Source of the DNA: Paulinella micropora
Lineage: Eukaryota > Cercozoa > Imbricatea > Euglyphida > Paulinellidae
Direction of reading: 5' to 3'
Assembly (NCBI GenBank): GCA_019918135.1
Contig: WBZZ01004622.1
Coordinates: forward strand, 60,001 to 80,000
DNA: 20,000 nt
Shown: positions 1 to 13,180 of the stretch, piece by piece
How the letters are laid out: each line of letters opens with the position of its first letter
Position numbering within the stretch: position 1 is the stretch's first letter
Notes under the pieces: model-generated
Databases searched by the model: none
The model's input: the letters and a program-made list of their open reading frames with translations, nothing else
What the model was told of the DNA's origin: nothing
Position numbers and translations under genes: made by a program

Positions 1-21
1 CATCCATCCATCCACCCACCC

Positions 22-67
<46 letters not shown>

Positions 68-71
68 GTAG

Positions 72-110
72 GAGGTTTGCCTAGGGAAGCTAACGCACAC
101 ACATTGAAGA
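72..110 (+). repeat. 5' echo of RRM exon a, copy 1
   Basis: 39 bases match the first 39 of exon a with about three mismatches, directly after a TAG acceptor (69-71). The copy stops where the CTAT repeat resumes. The frame of the copied part is preserved ([12 protein letters not shown]), but no donor follows at the break. Confidence 0.85.
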
Positions 111-119
111 CTATATCTA

Positions 120-161
<42 letters not shown>

Positions 162-206
162 CCTACCTACCTACCTATCTATCTATCTGTCTATCTATCT
201 ATGTAG

Positions 207-243
207 GAGGGTTGCCTAGGGAATCGAACGCACACACATTGAA
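207..243 (+). repeat. 5' echo of RRM exon a, copy 2
   Basis: 37 bases identical to the start of exon a, preceded by the acceptor TAG at 204-206 and truncated into CTAT repeat. The perfect identity suggests a recent copy or gene conversion. Confidence 0.88.
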
Positions 244-248
244 TACTA

Positions 249-308
<60 letters not shown>

Positions 309-395
309 CATCTATCCATCTACCTACCTACCTACCTACCTACCTATTATCTATCAATCTATCTATCTATCTCTCTCTCTATCTCTCTATCTCTC

Positions 396-456
<61 letters not shown>

Positions 457-466
457 GCCTGCCTGC

Positions 467-505
<39 letters not shown>

Positions 506-518
506 TCTATCTTGGTAG

Positions 519-4405
<3,887 letters not shown>

Positions 4406-4423
4406 CCAGGGAGGGAGGGACGT

Positions 4424-4475
4424 TAAACCCTAACCCGAAACCTCACCCTGACCCAAACCCCTACCCTAACTCTGA
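4424..4475. repeat. Degenerate telomere-like CCCTAA(A) patch
   Basis: Just past the RRM stop codon are irregular variants of CCCTAAA/CCCTAA (AAACCCTAACCC, CCCTGACCC, CCCTACCCTAAC). Plant-type telomere repeat is the nearest match. It is interstitial, short and mixed. Confidence 0.5.
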
Positions 4476-4560
4476 CCATATTCCTGGGGGGGGGGAGGCC
4501 ACGTCCAGCTTCACCTTAATAATGTAAGCAACAACAACGACGACCATGATGATGATGATG

Positions 4561-4605
<45 letters not shown>

Positions 4606-5502
4606 GGCACATCTCATATTAAGCCGTATTTCCCATATTCTTTCTTTTCCTTTTAACATGAAAGACACAAAAATCCATGCATAGAAACCGAGGCCAAATG
4701 AGTGCAGAGTCAATAATTGTTCCTCCATATTTCGCCCATACCATGTAACCTGCTAATAGCATACTCACACACAGCAGCTTGTAGCTGTTGGAGTTTATCT
4801 GTAATATTAACACTGTACTTTGTAATCCTTGTGCTGTGATCTTTCCTTTTTGATAATATATCTTGATTCAATTGTTTTTCCTGTTTGTTTGTTTGTTTGT
4901 TTGTTTTGATTTGTTTTGGTTTTTCCTTGTGCATGTGAGAGTCCTAAAACTCTCACTTCCTACCACTGGGAGCGAAAATCTGAATTCATGCTATTCAGAG
5001 CAAGCGGACTCCTGATTCGGAGTTTTTTTTTGTCCGGCCACTGTCGACAGTGTTTCATTCAAATAGCTGGGCACTATAATACTCTAAGAGATACTGTCGT
5101 GCATTTTTGGCTAGATCGTTCTGGTGTACTTGTTTGTGTTGCGACAATGTTGAGGCCATCATTGAAAAGCTAAAAACAGGGGCTCTCTACTGATGTGCTT
5201 AGTACGTTCGTACCTCAAGTATTGGTTCTACCAACATATATTTATCTGTATGTCACCACGAGAAAGAGGACCTCTTTATAGGATAATCAAGTTAACCTAA
5301 GAGTATAAATTTTTGTGTAAGGCATATATAAATAATTACCGTAATCTAACTAAGTAATTAATGTCATTAATGATAATCACTAATAATATCGTAACAGTAT
5401 CAGATGAGAGAAGACCAGATTAGATGAGATATAGATATATTTAACCTATATTATGTTATATATATATAGCCTATATATATTTTATATATTATGTATATAT
5501 AA

Positions 5503-5633
5503 CATAATTACCGTACGAGATCATATAATAATGATATCATACAGTATAAGATGAGAAAACACCAGATTAGACATATATACATATGTAACAGATATATAGT
5601 TGAACATAATTACCGTATGAGAACATATAATCT
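5503..5633. repeat. Two diverged copies of a CATAATTACCGTA block
   Basis: CATAATTACCGTACGAGATC followed by ATATAAT (near 5502-5530) recurs as CATAATTACCGTATGAGAAC plus ATATAAT (near 5605-5632). A shorter AATTACCGTAATC occurs near 5334. They could be remnants of a non-autonomous element; no ends were identified. Confidence 0.45.
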
Positions 5634-5658
5634 TATGATCATTCATTTATATCATACG

Positions 5659-5743
5659 GATCAGATCGGATCAGATCAGATCAGATCGGATCGGATCAGA
5701 GCGGATCAGACCGGATCAGATCAAATCCAGATCAGATCAGATC
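5659..5743. repeat. GATC-rich pentamer tract
   Basis: About 85 bases built from GATCA and GATCG units, with more than a dozen GATC sites. It is a pentamer microsatellite distinct from the intronic types. Confidence 0.75.
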
Positions 5744-5946
5744 CTAGCCGGTCTGTGTAATGACCCGGACTGTCAAACCCATGACACTGCAAGCATATTA
5801 ATAATCTGTTATAAGCTTCACTAAAGACTATGATTCCACACGTGCTGATAACTTTTCTTGCTTTCTTCTTCTTCTTGGCCCCGGTTGCCTGTCGTTATAT
5901 ATTACATTAATGACTGAACTTCAGCCGTTGCCGTATTGGTTGCGAT

Positions 5947-6051
5947 CATGAGGCGCCTCATGGCAATTTCCACCGGCGGCATATGCCGCATCAAGTTGTA
6001 ATATTATTAATAATATAGTACGGTACGGTATGAATATTCAACGGTTGAATA
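5947..6051. repeat. Cluster of four palindromes
   Basis: Perfect palindromes CATGAGGCGCCTCATG (5947-5962), GCGGCATATGCCGC (5976-5989) and ATATTATTAATAATAT (6001-6016), then an inverted repeat TATTCAAC-G-GTTGAATA (6035-6051). All fall within 105 bases. Confidence 0.8.
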
Positions 6052-6270
6052 CGAGTCTACGAGTCAGTCACAGTGGTTTATTAATAGTACCGCTCAGTTC
6101 TGACTAGAGTCATTTTCTTATGAAGTCAAGTTTACATTAAAAAAGACTTGTAACGCAAAGAAATTTAAAACAGTGATTGCGTAAAGATTCACCATCATAC
6201 TAGGCAGTCGCGGTGCCATAATCATTGAGGAACAGCTCCATGAAATAATGAATACAGATTACTCACAGAC

Positions 6271-6315
6271 TGTGGAACGAGCTTCACTGCCACCGCATTT
6301 CTGTTCAGCCGGGCA
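6271..6315 (-). repeat. 3' echo of the last CSP41-like exon, part left of the LTR element
   Basis: On the minus strand this is a diverged copy of the 3' UTR just after the CSP41-like stop (AGAAATGC(A/G)GTGGC and GTTCCACA are shared), including a TGA in the stop position. It continues across the retrotransposon at 16726-16737, where CTTGGACTGCTGC repeats the exon's CTTGGACTCCTGC. The transposon therefore split a pre-existing second copy of the exon end. Confidence 0.75.
6312..6315. repeat. Target site duplication, left (GGCA)
   Basis: GGCA directly abuts the left LTR and is repeated at 16722-16725 beyond the right LTR. A 4-bp duplication is usual for several gypsy-like integrases. Confidence 0.8.
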
Positions 6316-6562
6316 TGTTACAATCCCCGAAGATAGCTCAATAAAAAGTCGGTAATACAACCAGACACAAATCCCCAAAAGAGAATGATGTCTCGTTATA
6401 TTATCTCAGTGAAGCCGAAAAGAAAACGGCAACAGACCAAGGTTAAAATGACATTAGGTCAAAGCCGGCCAAACGATATTGAAAATAATGGGAAAAAACT
6501 AGATGCACCTGACACCAGAAAAAGTATACTTTTTACCTGCTATCCGGGGGGTGATGCCTACA
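6316..6562 (-). repeat. 3' LTR
   Basis: 247 bp. In sense orientation it begins TGTAGGCATC and ends GGGGATTGTAACA. It matches the 5' LTR except at seven positions, including two adjacent ones. The short ORF inside is not conserved gene sequence. Confidence 0.93.
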
Positions 6563-7358
6563 GTACCCCTTCCCGTTTTTATGACGGAAATATGCAATAT
6601 TTTCGTCATATAATTGCTGATTTCTTTTCTGCACAAACGCTACGGGGTGTCGCAACTAAGTGCATTAACCCACGGATAGACGGTGCAGTGGATATATAAA
6701 ACGCATACGCCAGACACGAGTCAACTATAAATCTCCAGCCTCGTTTTTGCAAATAAAAACTCCTCCTTCCACACTTGTTGTCCCCCCCCGTAACTTAATT
6801 CTGAGGCAGTATGTCAAGAACAAATAGTATTACTATTGCAATAAAAGCAGCGTTATAATTTTTCTCATTCTCCAAAAACACTTCCGATCAGTAAATACAT
6901 TGTCTTTTAATAACATACCCTTGTATTCAATCGGTTACCTTAATATAATACTAGGGGGCCAGACCTAATAACTATATCCAAAGCCGGGGTGAGTGAGCCA
7001 GACCATGCGATATGCCGACACAAGTAGAGACGGACCGTGCTGGTATGACGATATTAAGTATATCCAAAGAAAAAAAATTTAATATGTCTACTATGAGAAC
7101 ATTTTTTGAGAACATCACCCTGGATACTTGAAGCAGGTCGTACCAGGAACACCATCGCTAAACTCACAAGCGATCCCCTTATACGGTGTCGTATCCATTT
7201 GCCGATTGACCCTCGCACTCATATGTTGCGATAAAAATGCCAAGTAACAACAATGGTATAAAAACATTTTAATAAGACATGATCTGACATGGGCACTATG
7301 AGATTAATCCACATGCAGCTTTCAATGTCCGACGCGTGATAAAAGAAAAAAATGTCAC
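6563..7358 (-). other. 3' non-coding region of the retrotransposon
   Basis: About 800 bases between the integrase stop and the PPT. No convincing ORF or env-like gene is seen. Near the LTR the sequence TTTTATGACGGAAATATGCA and ATATTTTCGTCAT could form a small inverted repeat. Confidence 0.6.
6566..6574 (-). promoter_or_regulatory. Polypurine tract (PPT)
   Basis: Sense GGGAAGGGG lies three bases before the 3' LTR, the expected place and composition for the plus-strand primer. Confidence 0.75.
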
Positions 7359-9646
7359 TTACTGCCTTCGTCGCCTTGCGCGAACCCCTTTGCCAGGTGG
7401 CGGGCCGCCAACAAAAGTCAAGTCAAACTTCGACTCCTCCAGAATGTCCCATATTTTGTTAGGGATGGCGCCCAAAGATAAGTCAAAAGGAATATCAAGC
7501 ACTCCTCTAGGCAGTGACTGAATAGTCCACGCAGTGTGGTCTTTGTCTCGAAGGGTAATAGTATCATCCCATGTCTCGAGATTTTTCGCGTCTTTGTACA
7601 CCGGTAAATATTGTCTAGCTTTTGGATCCTCAACAGGGTCCATGCTTCTCCAAAAATGGAGTACCGGTTGTATCGTTTTTGCTGCTAAGGATCTCTTCGA
7701 TGTCCGTGCTGCCCGTGTAGTCTGCGGGACCGCCACAGCTCGCATGAGATAAAGATCTGAGAGAGTGTCATCGGCAACATGAGATTCTGCCGGTCTCAAC
7801 AGATAAAAAGCGTCTCGGACCCACTTGATGGCCGCAATCGCCTCTCCTTCCTTCCATCGCACATGTCGAATGTCCACATTACCCGCGTTCGGGTTAGTGT
7901 CCTTCTCCCCTCCTCCTCCATGGACATCCGTCGCTCGCATCGACCTTGCCACCTTCCTCGGTTGGTCGAAGATGAGATCGTTTTGCGCTCTCCTCCTCTG
8001 CGCCTCCGTGAACTTCTCCTTCGTACCGCCGCGGACTAAGGGGGCTTTAGACTGAGTCCCCGCCGCGCTTTTGCGGTTTGAGTCTTCCTTACTCTCCTTC
8101 TCGGTCTCCTCCTTCTCCGTGACCGGTGCCCGATAGGCATTCTCCTCCTCTAAGGTATCCTCCTTCTGTATAGGCGGTACCTCTTGGAAGTCCTCCTTCA
8201 TCCGTTTCAACGCCTCCTCAACGGATTCATCCTCAAGTAAGAAGGGGTCATATTTGATCAGCCTTCGAACATTCACAATCTGCACCTTCCCTCTACCCCT
8301 GATCTTATAATTCAGAGGTCCCATCTGTTCCATGATCTGGTATGGTCCTTTCCAGTGGGTAAACAGCTTAGAGCTAACCCCCTTAGGGACTTGAGGATGG
8401 TACAAGAGTACAATATCCCCAACCTGGAAACGGACTTGATCTAAGTGCGCTTGTCGCACTCCTTGTGCGTCAGTCTTTCTGCGCTCCGCCTCCCTGTGCG
8501 CCGCAACTATTTGTTCCGCCTCCATCTTCGCTCTTAGTCTCATCCCGAACAACTCATCCTCATCTGCCCAAGTGTCTTTTGGATGCAGAAGTGAGGTTGG
8601 GATATTAGGCTCTCGGCCGTAAACCAATTGATATGGCGAGACTGAGCTCCTGGCTCCTCCTAATGCCGATGAGGGTAGACAGTTCATTGCAAAGGCAAAT
8701 GAAGGTGCTGCCTCCACCCAGGCTCTCTGATTCTCCTTCTTCATACAGTACATCTTAAGCGAGGCTTTGAGAGGTCTATGTACCCGCTCGATCTTGCCAT
8801 TCGCTCTCGGGTTATAGGCAGTAACATATTGCCATTTCATCCCGTAGTACTTAGATAGTCTGTCGATGACTTCATTATTAAAGTCAGAACCTCGATCAGA
8901 ACATATCTTTCTAGGCACTCCGATCTGCGAGACGATCCTATCGATCAGAGCCTCCGCAGTTGTCTTGCCTGTAGCGTCCTTAACAGGAACAACCCAGACA
9001 TAATTGGTGGCTCGATCTATTGCGGTAAGAAGGTATCTGTACCCTTCTGCCGATTCGGGGAAAGGTCCCACATGATCGATGTGTAAAAATTCAAACATCC
9101 CGGCGTGTAACGGGAATGTACCGATCAGGCCAAAGTTCGCCTTCAGCGGTGTCTTTGTGGTTTTGCATGGGATGCATGCGTCCACTTCCCTGTCTATCTC
9201 CTCCTTCATCCCTTTCCACCAAAATCGCCTCGCTATGAACCAATGAGTTCTTTGTCGACCCGGATGCGCCAGTAAGGGGCAGTTATGGGCTGCGACATAT
9301 ATAAAGCGCCTCAACTTCTCTGGTACCCAGAGAGTCCATTTGTCAGGCTGTGATGCAAATTTGCCATGCTGGCCCTTGTACCACAATAGCCCATCTCTCC
9401 ACGCCATCTCCTTCATCTGATCTTTGATCTGTGGAGTCTTTTTAAGCTCATTAGGGTTCTTGTATAACGTTATGAGCTCCTTGAACTCCGGATCCGTCGC
9501 CTGTTGCTGCCTCCACGCGGTAGGCGAGGCGATATGAATAGTACCGTCCTCCAACCTTACTCCTACCCTTTCCGGGTCTTCATCAAGCTCGCTTCGATTT
9601 TCCTGTGGAGGTTCAGTACAGACCTCAGTCGTCTCCTCCTCTTCTT
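7359..9646 (-). CDS. pol: Pol: integrase with GPY/F module and a long C-terminal extension
   Basis: The frame is open from about 9690; the 731-codon count starts at a TTG (9554). Counting from there: HHCC zinc finger (H90, H97, C127, C130, with RRFWWKGMKEEID between); catalytic core D160 (FLHIDHVGPF), D220 (CSDRGSDFNN) and E256 (NGKIERVHR) with exact D-x35-E spacing; then the GPY/F module (HWKGPYQI, 400-407). About 290 residues follow: a Glu/Lys-rich linker (440-500), a basic patch and a globular-looking end with Trp and Pro (WRSMDP, VGGPPPGKGVRARRRRQ). This tail is not a chromodomain and I do not recognise it. Confidence 0.93.
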
Positions 9647-9976
9647 TTATATTCGCTTCGCGTTCTCGTATGCCTCATAAGACCACTCAGCGTCTTCGAG
9701 AACATGCGCCTCACAGCATATGCCATGCTCCGGGCCTTGAGGACTATATCGTAGACCCGTGCGGTCATAACGAACGCCTCTTGCCATCTGCATCGCCTCT
9801 ATGTGGCTCACCTCGTATACCTTGTCCGTGGACAGGTCCATCATCTCCATTGATGATACGAGAGCCGACACCTCCGACTGAAACTCTAGCCTGGAAAGGC
9901 TATCAGCGACTACGTTTCGCTTTCCCGGTAAGTAGACCATCGTGAAATTGAAACATGACAAGAAAGCTTGCCACAC
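9647..9976 (-). CDS. pol: Pol: C-terminal end of RNase H and connection, shifted frame
   Basis: It continues RNase H after a one-base loss: WQAFLSCFNFTMVYLPGKRN followed by VVADSLSRLEF is the standard Ty3/gypsy RNase H end ('PGK.N.VADALSR'). After that comes a short connector to integrase. The frame ends at TAA (9647) and the protein-like sequence moves to the next frame around 9650-9690. Confidence 0.85.
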   Translation of the reverse strand: MWQAFLSCFNFTMVYLPGKRNVVADSLSRLEFQSEVSALVSSMEMMDLSTDKVYEVSHIEAMQMARGVRYDRTGLRYSPQGPEHGICCEAHVLEDAEWSYEAYENAKRI

Positions 9977-11330
9977 GCCAAACGGCCGGTTTGTTCATGA
10001 TTTATCAACCAAAGAAGGTTGTGATGATCGGTCCTAACCGTGAATAGAGGTCCTCCCCACAAGTATTCTCTGAGCCTCTTAAGAGCCCATACTACTGCCA
10101 ACGCCTCCCTCTGTCGCGTGCAGTAATTTCGCTCCGCCGCACACAGCTTTCTACTAATAAACATGATCGGGCGCAACTTTTTCTCCTCATCTTCCTGTTG
10201 CAGCACCGCGCCAATCGCAAACTTAGATGCATCCGTGTCGACTACGAACGGCTTCGTAAAGTCGGGCATCATAAGTACTAATCCGCCGTCCTTGGGATCT
10301 TTGTAAATGAGATCTTTGAGCGTATTAAACGCCTGCAAAGCCTCCTCATCCCACTTCTCAAAGTCTCCAAAATCAATCATCTTCTCCAGCTTAGCCCGAG
10401 TTGCACCCCAATCGGGTATGAACTGGTTGTAGTACTGTGCCATCGCAAGAAAAGAGTGTAACTCTGTGCGATTCTTTGGCAACTGTCTACTCATGATCTC
10501 CTCCCTCTTCTCGCGCGATATCGAGACCCTATTATGAGAAATCTCGTAACCCAAATACGTCACACTTGTCCTGGCAAGCTGACATTTCTTTAGGTTGCAT
10601 TTCAGGCCAAATGCTCCGATGCGCCTGAAGACATCTGACAAGTGATCGATATGCTCTTCCATTGTGTTAGAGTATACGATGATGTCATCGATGTAACAAA
10701 ATGCATATTCTCCCGCCTTCTGTCCTCTCCTTCTCATAAAACCATCCTCCGACTGGTCGTCATATTGACCGCTCAACATCTTCTGCATCGCCTTCTGAAA
10801 GAGCCCCGGGGCCTGTTTGAGTCCCATTGGAAGCACCTTCCACTGGTATATTTCCATACCCACAACGAATGCAGTCAGCCATCTGGATTTCTCGTCCAGT
10901 GGTATCTGCCAGAAGCCGTTCTTAAGGTCAATGACCGAATAGGATTTAGCATTCCGCAGCACCCTTCTGCCTTCTTCTAAGGTCGGCAGAGGATTTCTCT
11001 CTTCCTCTAGCACCTTATTCACACGGGCATAATTGATCGTCAAGCGCCATTCTCCTCCTGGCTTAGGGACGATTTTCGGTTGAGAGACAATTGGAGATGT
11101 AGATCTCTCAATAAAGTCCTCATCGAGCAACTGTCTCACATTCTCCTCCGCTATTTTTGCCTCATGTATGCTCAAATTTGCCCTCCGTGGTGCCGGAGAT
11201 GGCTCCGCACCCGGTATCTTGTAAATGACAGCAGTGAAGTCATCCGACTTTACACCACCTGCCCGAGGAGGGTCGAAAATGTCTCTGTACGCCTCCATCT
11301 TAGCTTTGAGAAACGCCTTCTCTCTCTCTC
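9977..11330 (-). CDS. pol: Pol: reverse transcriptase and RNase H
   Basis: Counting from the Met at 11298: the fingers motif EWRLTINYARVN (83-94); VIDLKNGFWQIPL with the first catalytic Asp (D124); LPMGLKQAPGLFQ (156-168); and YIDDIIVYS with the catalytic pair D204/D205. The tether LGYEISHNRV follows, then RNase H with D354/D356 (VVDTDASKFAIGAVL), E398 (TRQREALAVV) and D424 (RTDHHNLLWL). All catalytic residues are present. An 18-residue insertion rich in Arg, Gly and Asp (about 181-198) sits just before YIDD. Sequence after 9977 in this frame is shifted; the real RNase H end lies in the next frame. Confidence 0.93.
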
Positions 11331-11945
11331 CGAACCCACTCCTTCTTCTAAAATTTTCCGCGCCGCCGCTTGGAAATCTTCCTCCGACATCTTCTTATGC
11401 TCCTTGAGGGGCGCTAAGTCCTCCTCCAAACTCAAATCTTCCTCGGACAAATCGTCTAGTCCCGTTCTTTCATACGTGACTGTGTCCGGCTCATCATCAT
11501 GACCCAGCCCGACAAGCATATCAATAAGGTTCGCGTATTGTATCGGAGCCTTACGGGTGTAGAAACCATCAAAGCATGTGAAAGCTTGAGGTATCAATTT
11601 CAACTTGTCCTGGGCTCTGAGCTTTTGCTTGTATGCACTGCTCTGCTCCCGAGACCCGAGTCGACAAGCCACCACTAACTGTTGCTTGCGAGAAGGAACA
11701 GGTATAGGATGATCAATAAGCCGGTCCCTTATCTCCTGTGCCCAGATCGCCTTCTCATTGTATGGCAGAATGACAGTATACGGCTTGTTACTCTCAAATA
11801 GAGTCCGTAGACACTTTTTCACTTCAGTTAATGAGCGCGGCCAGGTAGGCACATCGCCCCAAAAGTTCGTGATAAAAGTTTTAATGTCTCCGCTGGAGTA
11901 TCGGGGATACGCCCCTTCCTCCTTGGCACAAACGCCTCTCTCTTC
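11250..11945 (-). CDS. pol: Pol linker between protease and RT
   Basis: The protein-like sequence passes from the protease frame into this frame in an AG-rich tract near 11936-11950 (YPRYSSGDIKTFITNFWGDV follows). The region carries charged helices and an acidic patch (DDLSEEDLSLEEDLAPLKEH). No catalytic motif is seen. It precedes RT where gypsy elements have a protease-RT connector. It leaves the frame again in a GA run near 11310-11345. The 200-codon ORF starting at 11852 is only part of it. Confidence 0.65.
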   Translation of the reverse strand, partial: EERGVCAKEEGAYPRYSSGDIKTFITNFWGDVPTWPRSLTEVKKCLRTLFESNKPYTVILPYNEKAIWAQEIRDRLIDHPIPVPSRKQQLVVACRLGSREQSSAYKQKLRAQDKLKLIPQAFTCFDGFYTRKAPIQYANLIDMLVGLGHDDEPDTVTYERTGLDDLSEEDLSLEEDLAPLKEHKKMSEEDFQAAARKILEEGVGSERERRRFSKLRWRRTETFSTLLGQVV

Positions 11946-13180
11946 TCATCTGACACCTTCGCATGGTAACAGTAGCCATTAGTAATATGGACATCTGCCC
12001 CGCCACCTTCTGCGAATCTGGCCAACGACGGGCACTGTTTCGCAACACATATTATCTCCTCATTACGCGCTACGACTAAGTCATCAATAGACTTTCTGTC
12101 CCATGCGGGAATCGTAACCGTATACGCCTGCATCTCCGTCTCCCAATTGTCGGTCCAGGTCAGTTCCTCCGGCACTGTGACATAGGGGTGTACATAGGCT
12201 TCAGTTGCCTCATGTACGAAGGCCAACTTTTTCCTCTCCGTTGCTAGACTCAGCTCAAAAGCCTCGTATGAGTCAGTAGCAGTCATCGGATTAATATCCT
12301 CCTCCTCTCCATTCTTCACTCCATAAATCACCCGCCGTGCGGCGCAATCGATCACAGCCCCCATCGTAGCCAATTGGTCATACGATAGCAGGATTGAACC
12401 GTGGTAATCGGGGACAACATAGAGGTCCGCACGATATACTCGACCGGATTTCAATTTGAAAATTAATGTGACGATGCCCGTAATTTCCGTACGGCTGCCT
12501 ACCCCTTTTAGGGTCCCCTTTGTTTTTCTAATGTTTTTGTCCACCCATGTCCGGTGACTATTCAAAAACTTCTGGCCGACAATATTAATATTCGCCATCG
12601 TATCATTACCAACTTTTAATGTGGTTTGTAAAGTTTCACAAAAGAGGTCAGTGTAGCATAGCGCGTCTGGTCTATGTAAACTAGCCGCTAGCACATGAAT
12701 TTTTTGTTCTAGGGTTTTGAGTCTAAGCTCAAGTTCCTTGTCCTCTTCTCGTTCTCCCCCCTTTTCCGCCAACTTAACTTCTTGAGTCTCCGGGGCTTCC
12801 GGTATCTCGAGTGTCTTTTGGACAGAGTCTGGTACACCGAGTGTACTCGTGTCTATAGCAGAGACTATTGAGTCCTTTGGCGGGGGTACGGTCCGCTGCT
12901 TCTTCGTAGGAGGAGACCTAGCCTTTGGTTTCGGCTTCCTCTCCTCCATCGCCTTCTTCGCCTTCCTATTCGCATCATTTATCATATTAGCTCTCGAAGG
13001 ATGAACTAGCAAGTGCTTACCTTGAGGCTTGTGAGGCTGTGTGCCTTCACCTTCACGTCTGGGAGGAACGGAACCGTTCGTATCCTGTTCATCAACAGTA
13101 GGCATAACTGTGACTGTCGGATTAAAAAGAACAGTTTTTATCTCCTTCTCTCTCTTCTTTTCCTCTCTCTTCTCCTCCCG
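11828..13180 (-). CDS. pol: Pro: retropepsin-like domain with D-T-M active-site motif
   Basis: In the same frame as gag and open from the base after its TGA; the first ATG is at 13105. Counting from that Met: a Pro/Lys/Arg-rich linker (1-110), a coiled-coil-like Glu/Leu helix (118-142), then a retropepsin fold. The active-site region reads VGNDTMANINIVGQKF (D168-T169-M170), followed by a strand pair and the family's conserved C-terminal pattern (YVVPDYHGSILLSYDQLATM, then GAVID). A normal enzyme has D-T/S-G; here Met replaces Gly. From about 11945 onward the true frame shifts, so the last 39 codons are probably spurious. Confidence 0.75.
   Translation of the reverse strand, partial: REEKREEKKREKEIKTVLFNPTVTVMPTVDEQDTNGSVPPRREGEGTQPHKPQGKHLLVHPSRANMINDANRKAKKAMEERKPKPKARSPPTKKQRTVPPPKDSIVSAIDTSTLGVPDSVQKTLEIPEAPETQEVKLAEKGGEREEDKELELRLKTLEQKIHVLAASLHRPDALCYTDLFCETLQTTLKVGNDTMANINIVGQKFLNSHRTWVDKNIRKTKGTLKGVGSRTEITGIVTLIFKLKSGRVYRADLYVVPDYHGSILLSYDQLATMGAVIDCAARRVIYGVKNGEEEDINPMTATDSYEAFELSLATERKKLAFVHEATEAYVHPYVTVPEELTWTDNWETEMQAYTVTIPAWDRKSIDDLVVARNEEIICVAKQCPSLARFAEGGGADVHITNGYCYHAKVSDEKREAFVPRRKGRIPDTPAETLKLLSRTFGAMCLPGRAH

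Larger units (their letters stand above)
1..518. repeat. Intron upstream of RRM exon a: CTAT/CTAC/CTGT/CT arrays with two exon echoes
   Basis: The stretch is nearly all tetranucleotide repeat (CTAT with CTAC, CTGT and CATC variants) plus a CT run near 425-455. The only complex sequence is two truncated copies of exon a at 72-110 and 207-243. No exon for the first RRM strand is visible here. Confidence 0.85.
4406..6315. other. Intergenic region between two convergent genes
   Basis: AT-rich and mostly unique. Contents: the telomere-like patch, ATG/AAT trinucleotides (4546-4603), GTTT repeats (4884-4905), a perfect 14-bp palindrome CACTGTCGACAGTG (5039-5052), TATA-rich sequence (5440-5520), repeats of TAATTACCGTA, a GATC-rich tract and a palindrome cluster. 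The region ends with an echo of the last CSP41-like exon. The short ORFs here show no codon or domain signal. The long CTAT-type arrays of the introns are absent. Confidence 0.7.

Noticed and set aside
6185..6216. Second tRNA-like fragment (sense GGCACCGCGACTGCCTAGT)
   Set aside because: Only about 20 bases resemble the SINE head and no B-box is seen; it may be chance.
6385..6699. ORF starting MMSRYIISVKPKRKR, present at 6385 and 16544
   Set aside because: It lies within the LTRs, on the opposite strand to the element, and its end differs at each copy. The repetition comes from the LTR, not from a gene family.
7117..7134. ATACTTGAAGCAGG shared by the element's 3' region and the CSP41-like 3' UTR (near 16770)
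   Set aside because: A 14-base match within 20 kb is expected about once by chance, and the flanks do not align.
6563..7358. env-like gene between integrase and 3' LTR
   Set aside because: No ORF of useful length on the sense strand and no signal peptide or membrane segment.
11870..11900. Programmed -1 frameshift between protease and RT (TTAAAACTTTTA)
   Set aside because: No X-XXY-YYZ heptamer falls in the right frame, the protein-like switch point is better placed near 11940, and three further shifts follow in pol. Indels explain it more simply.
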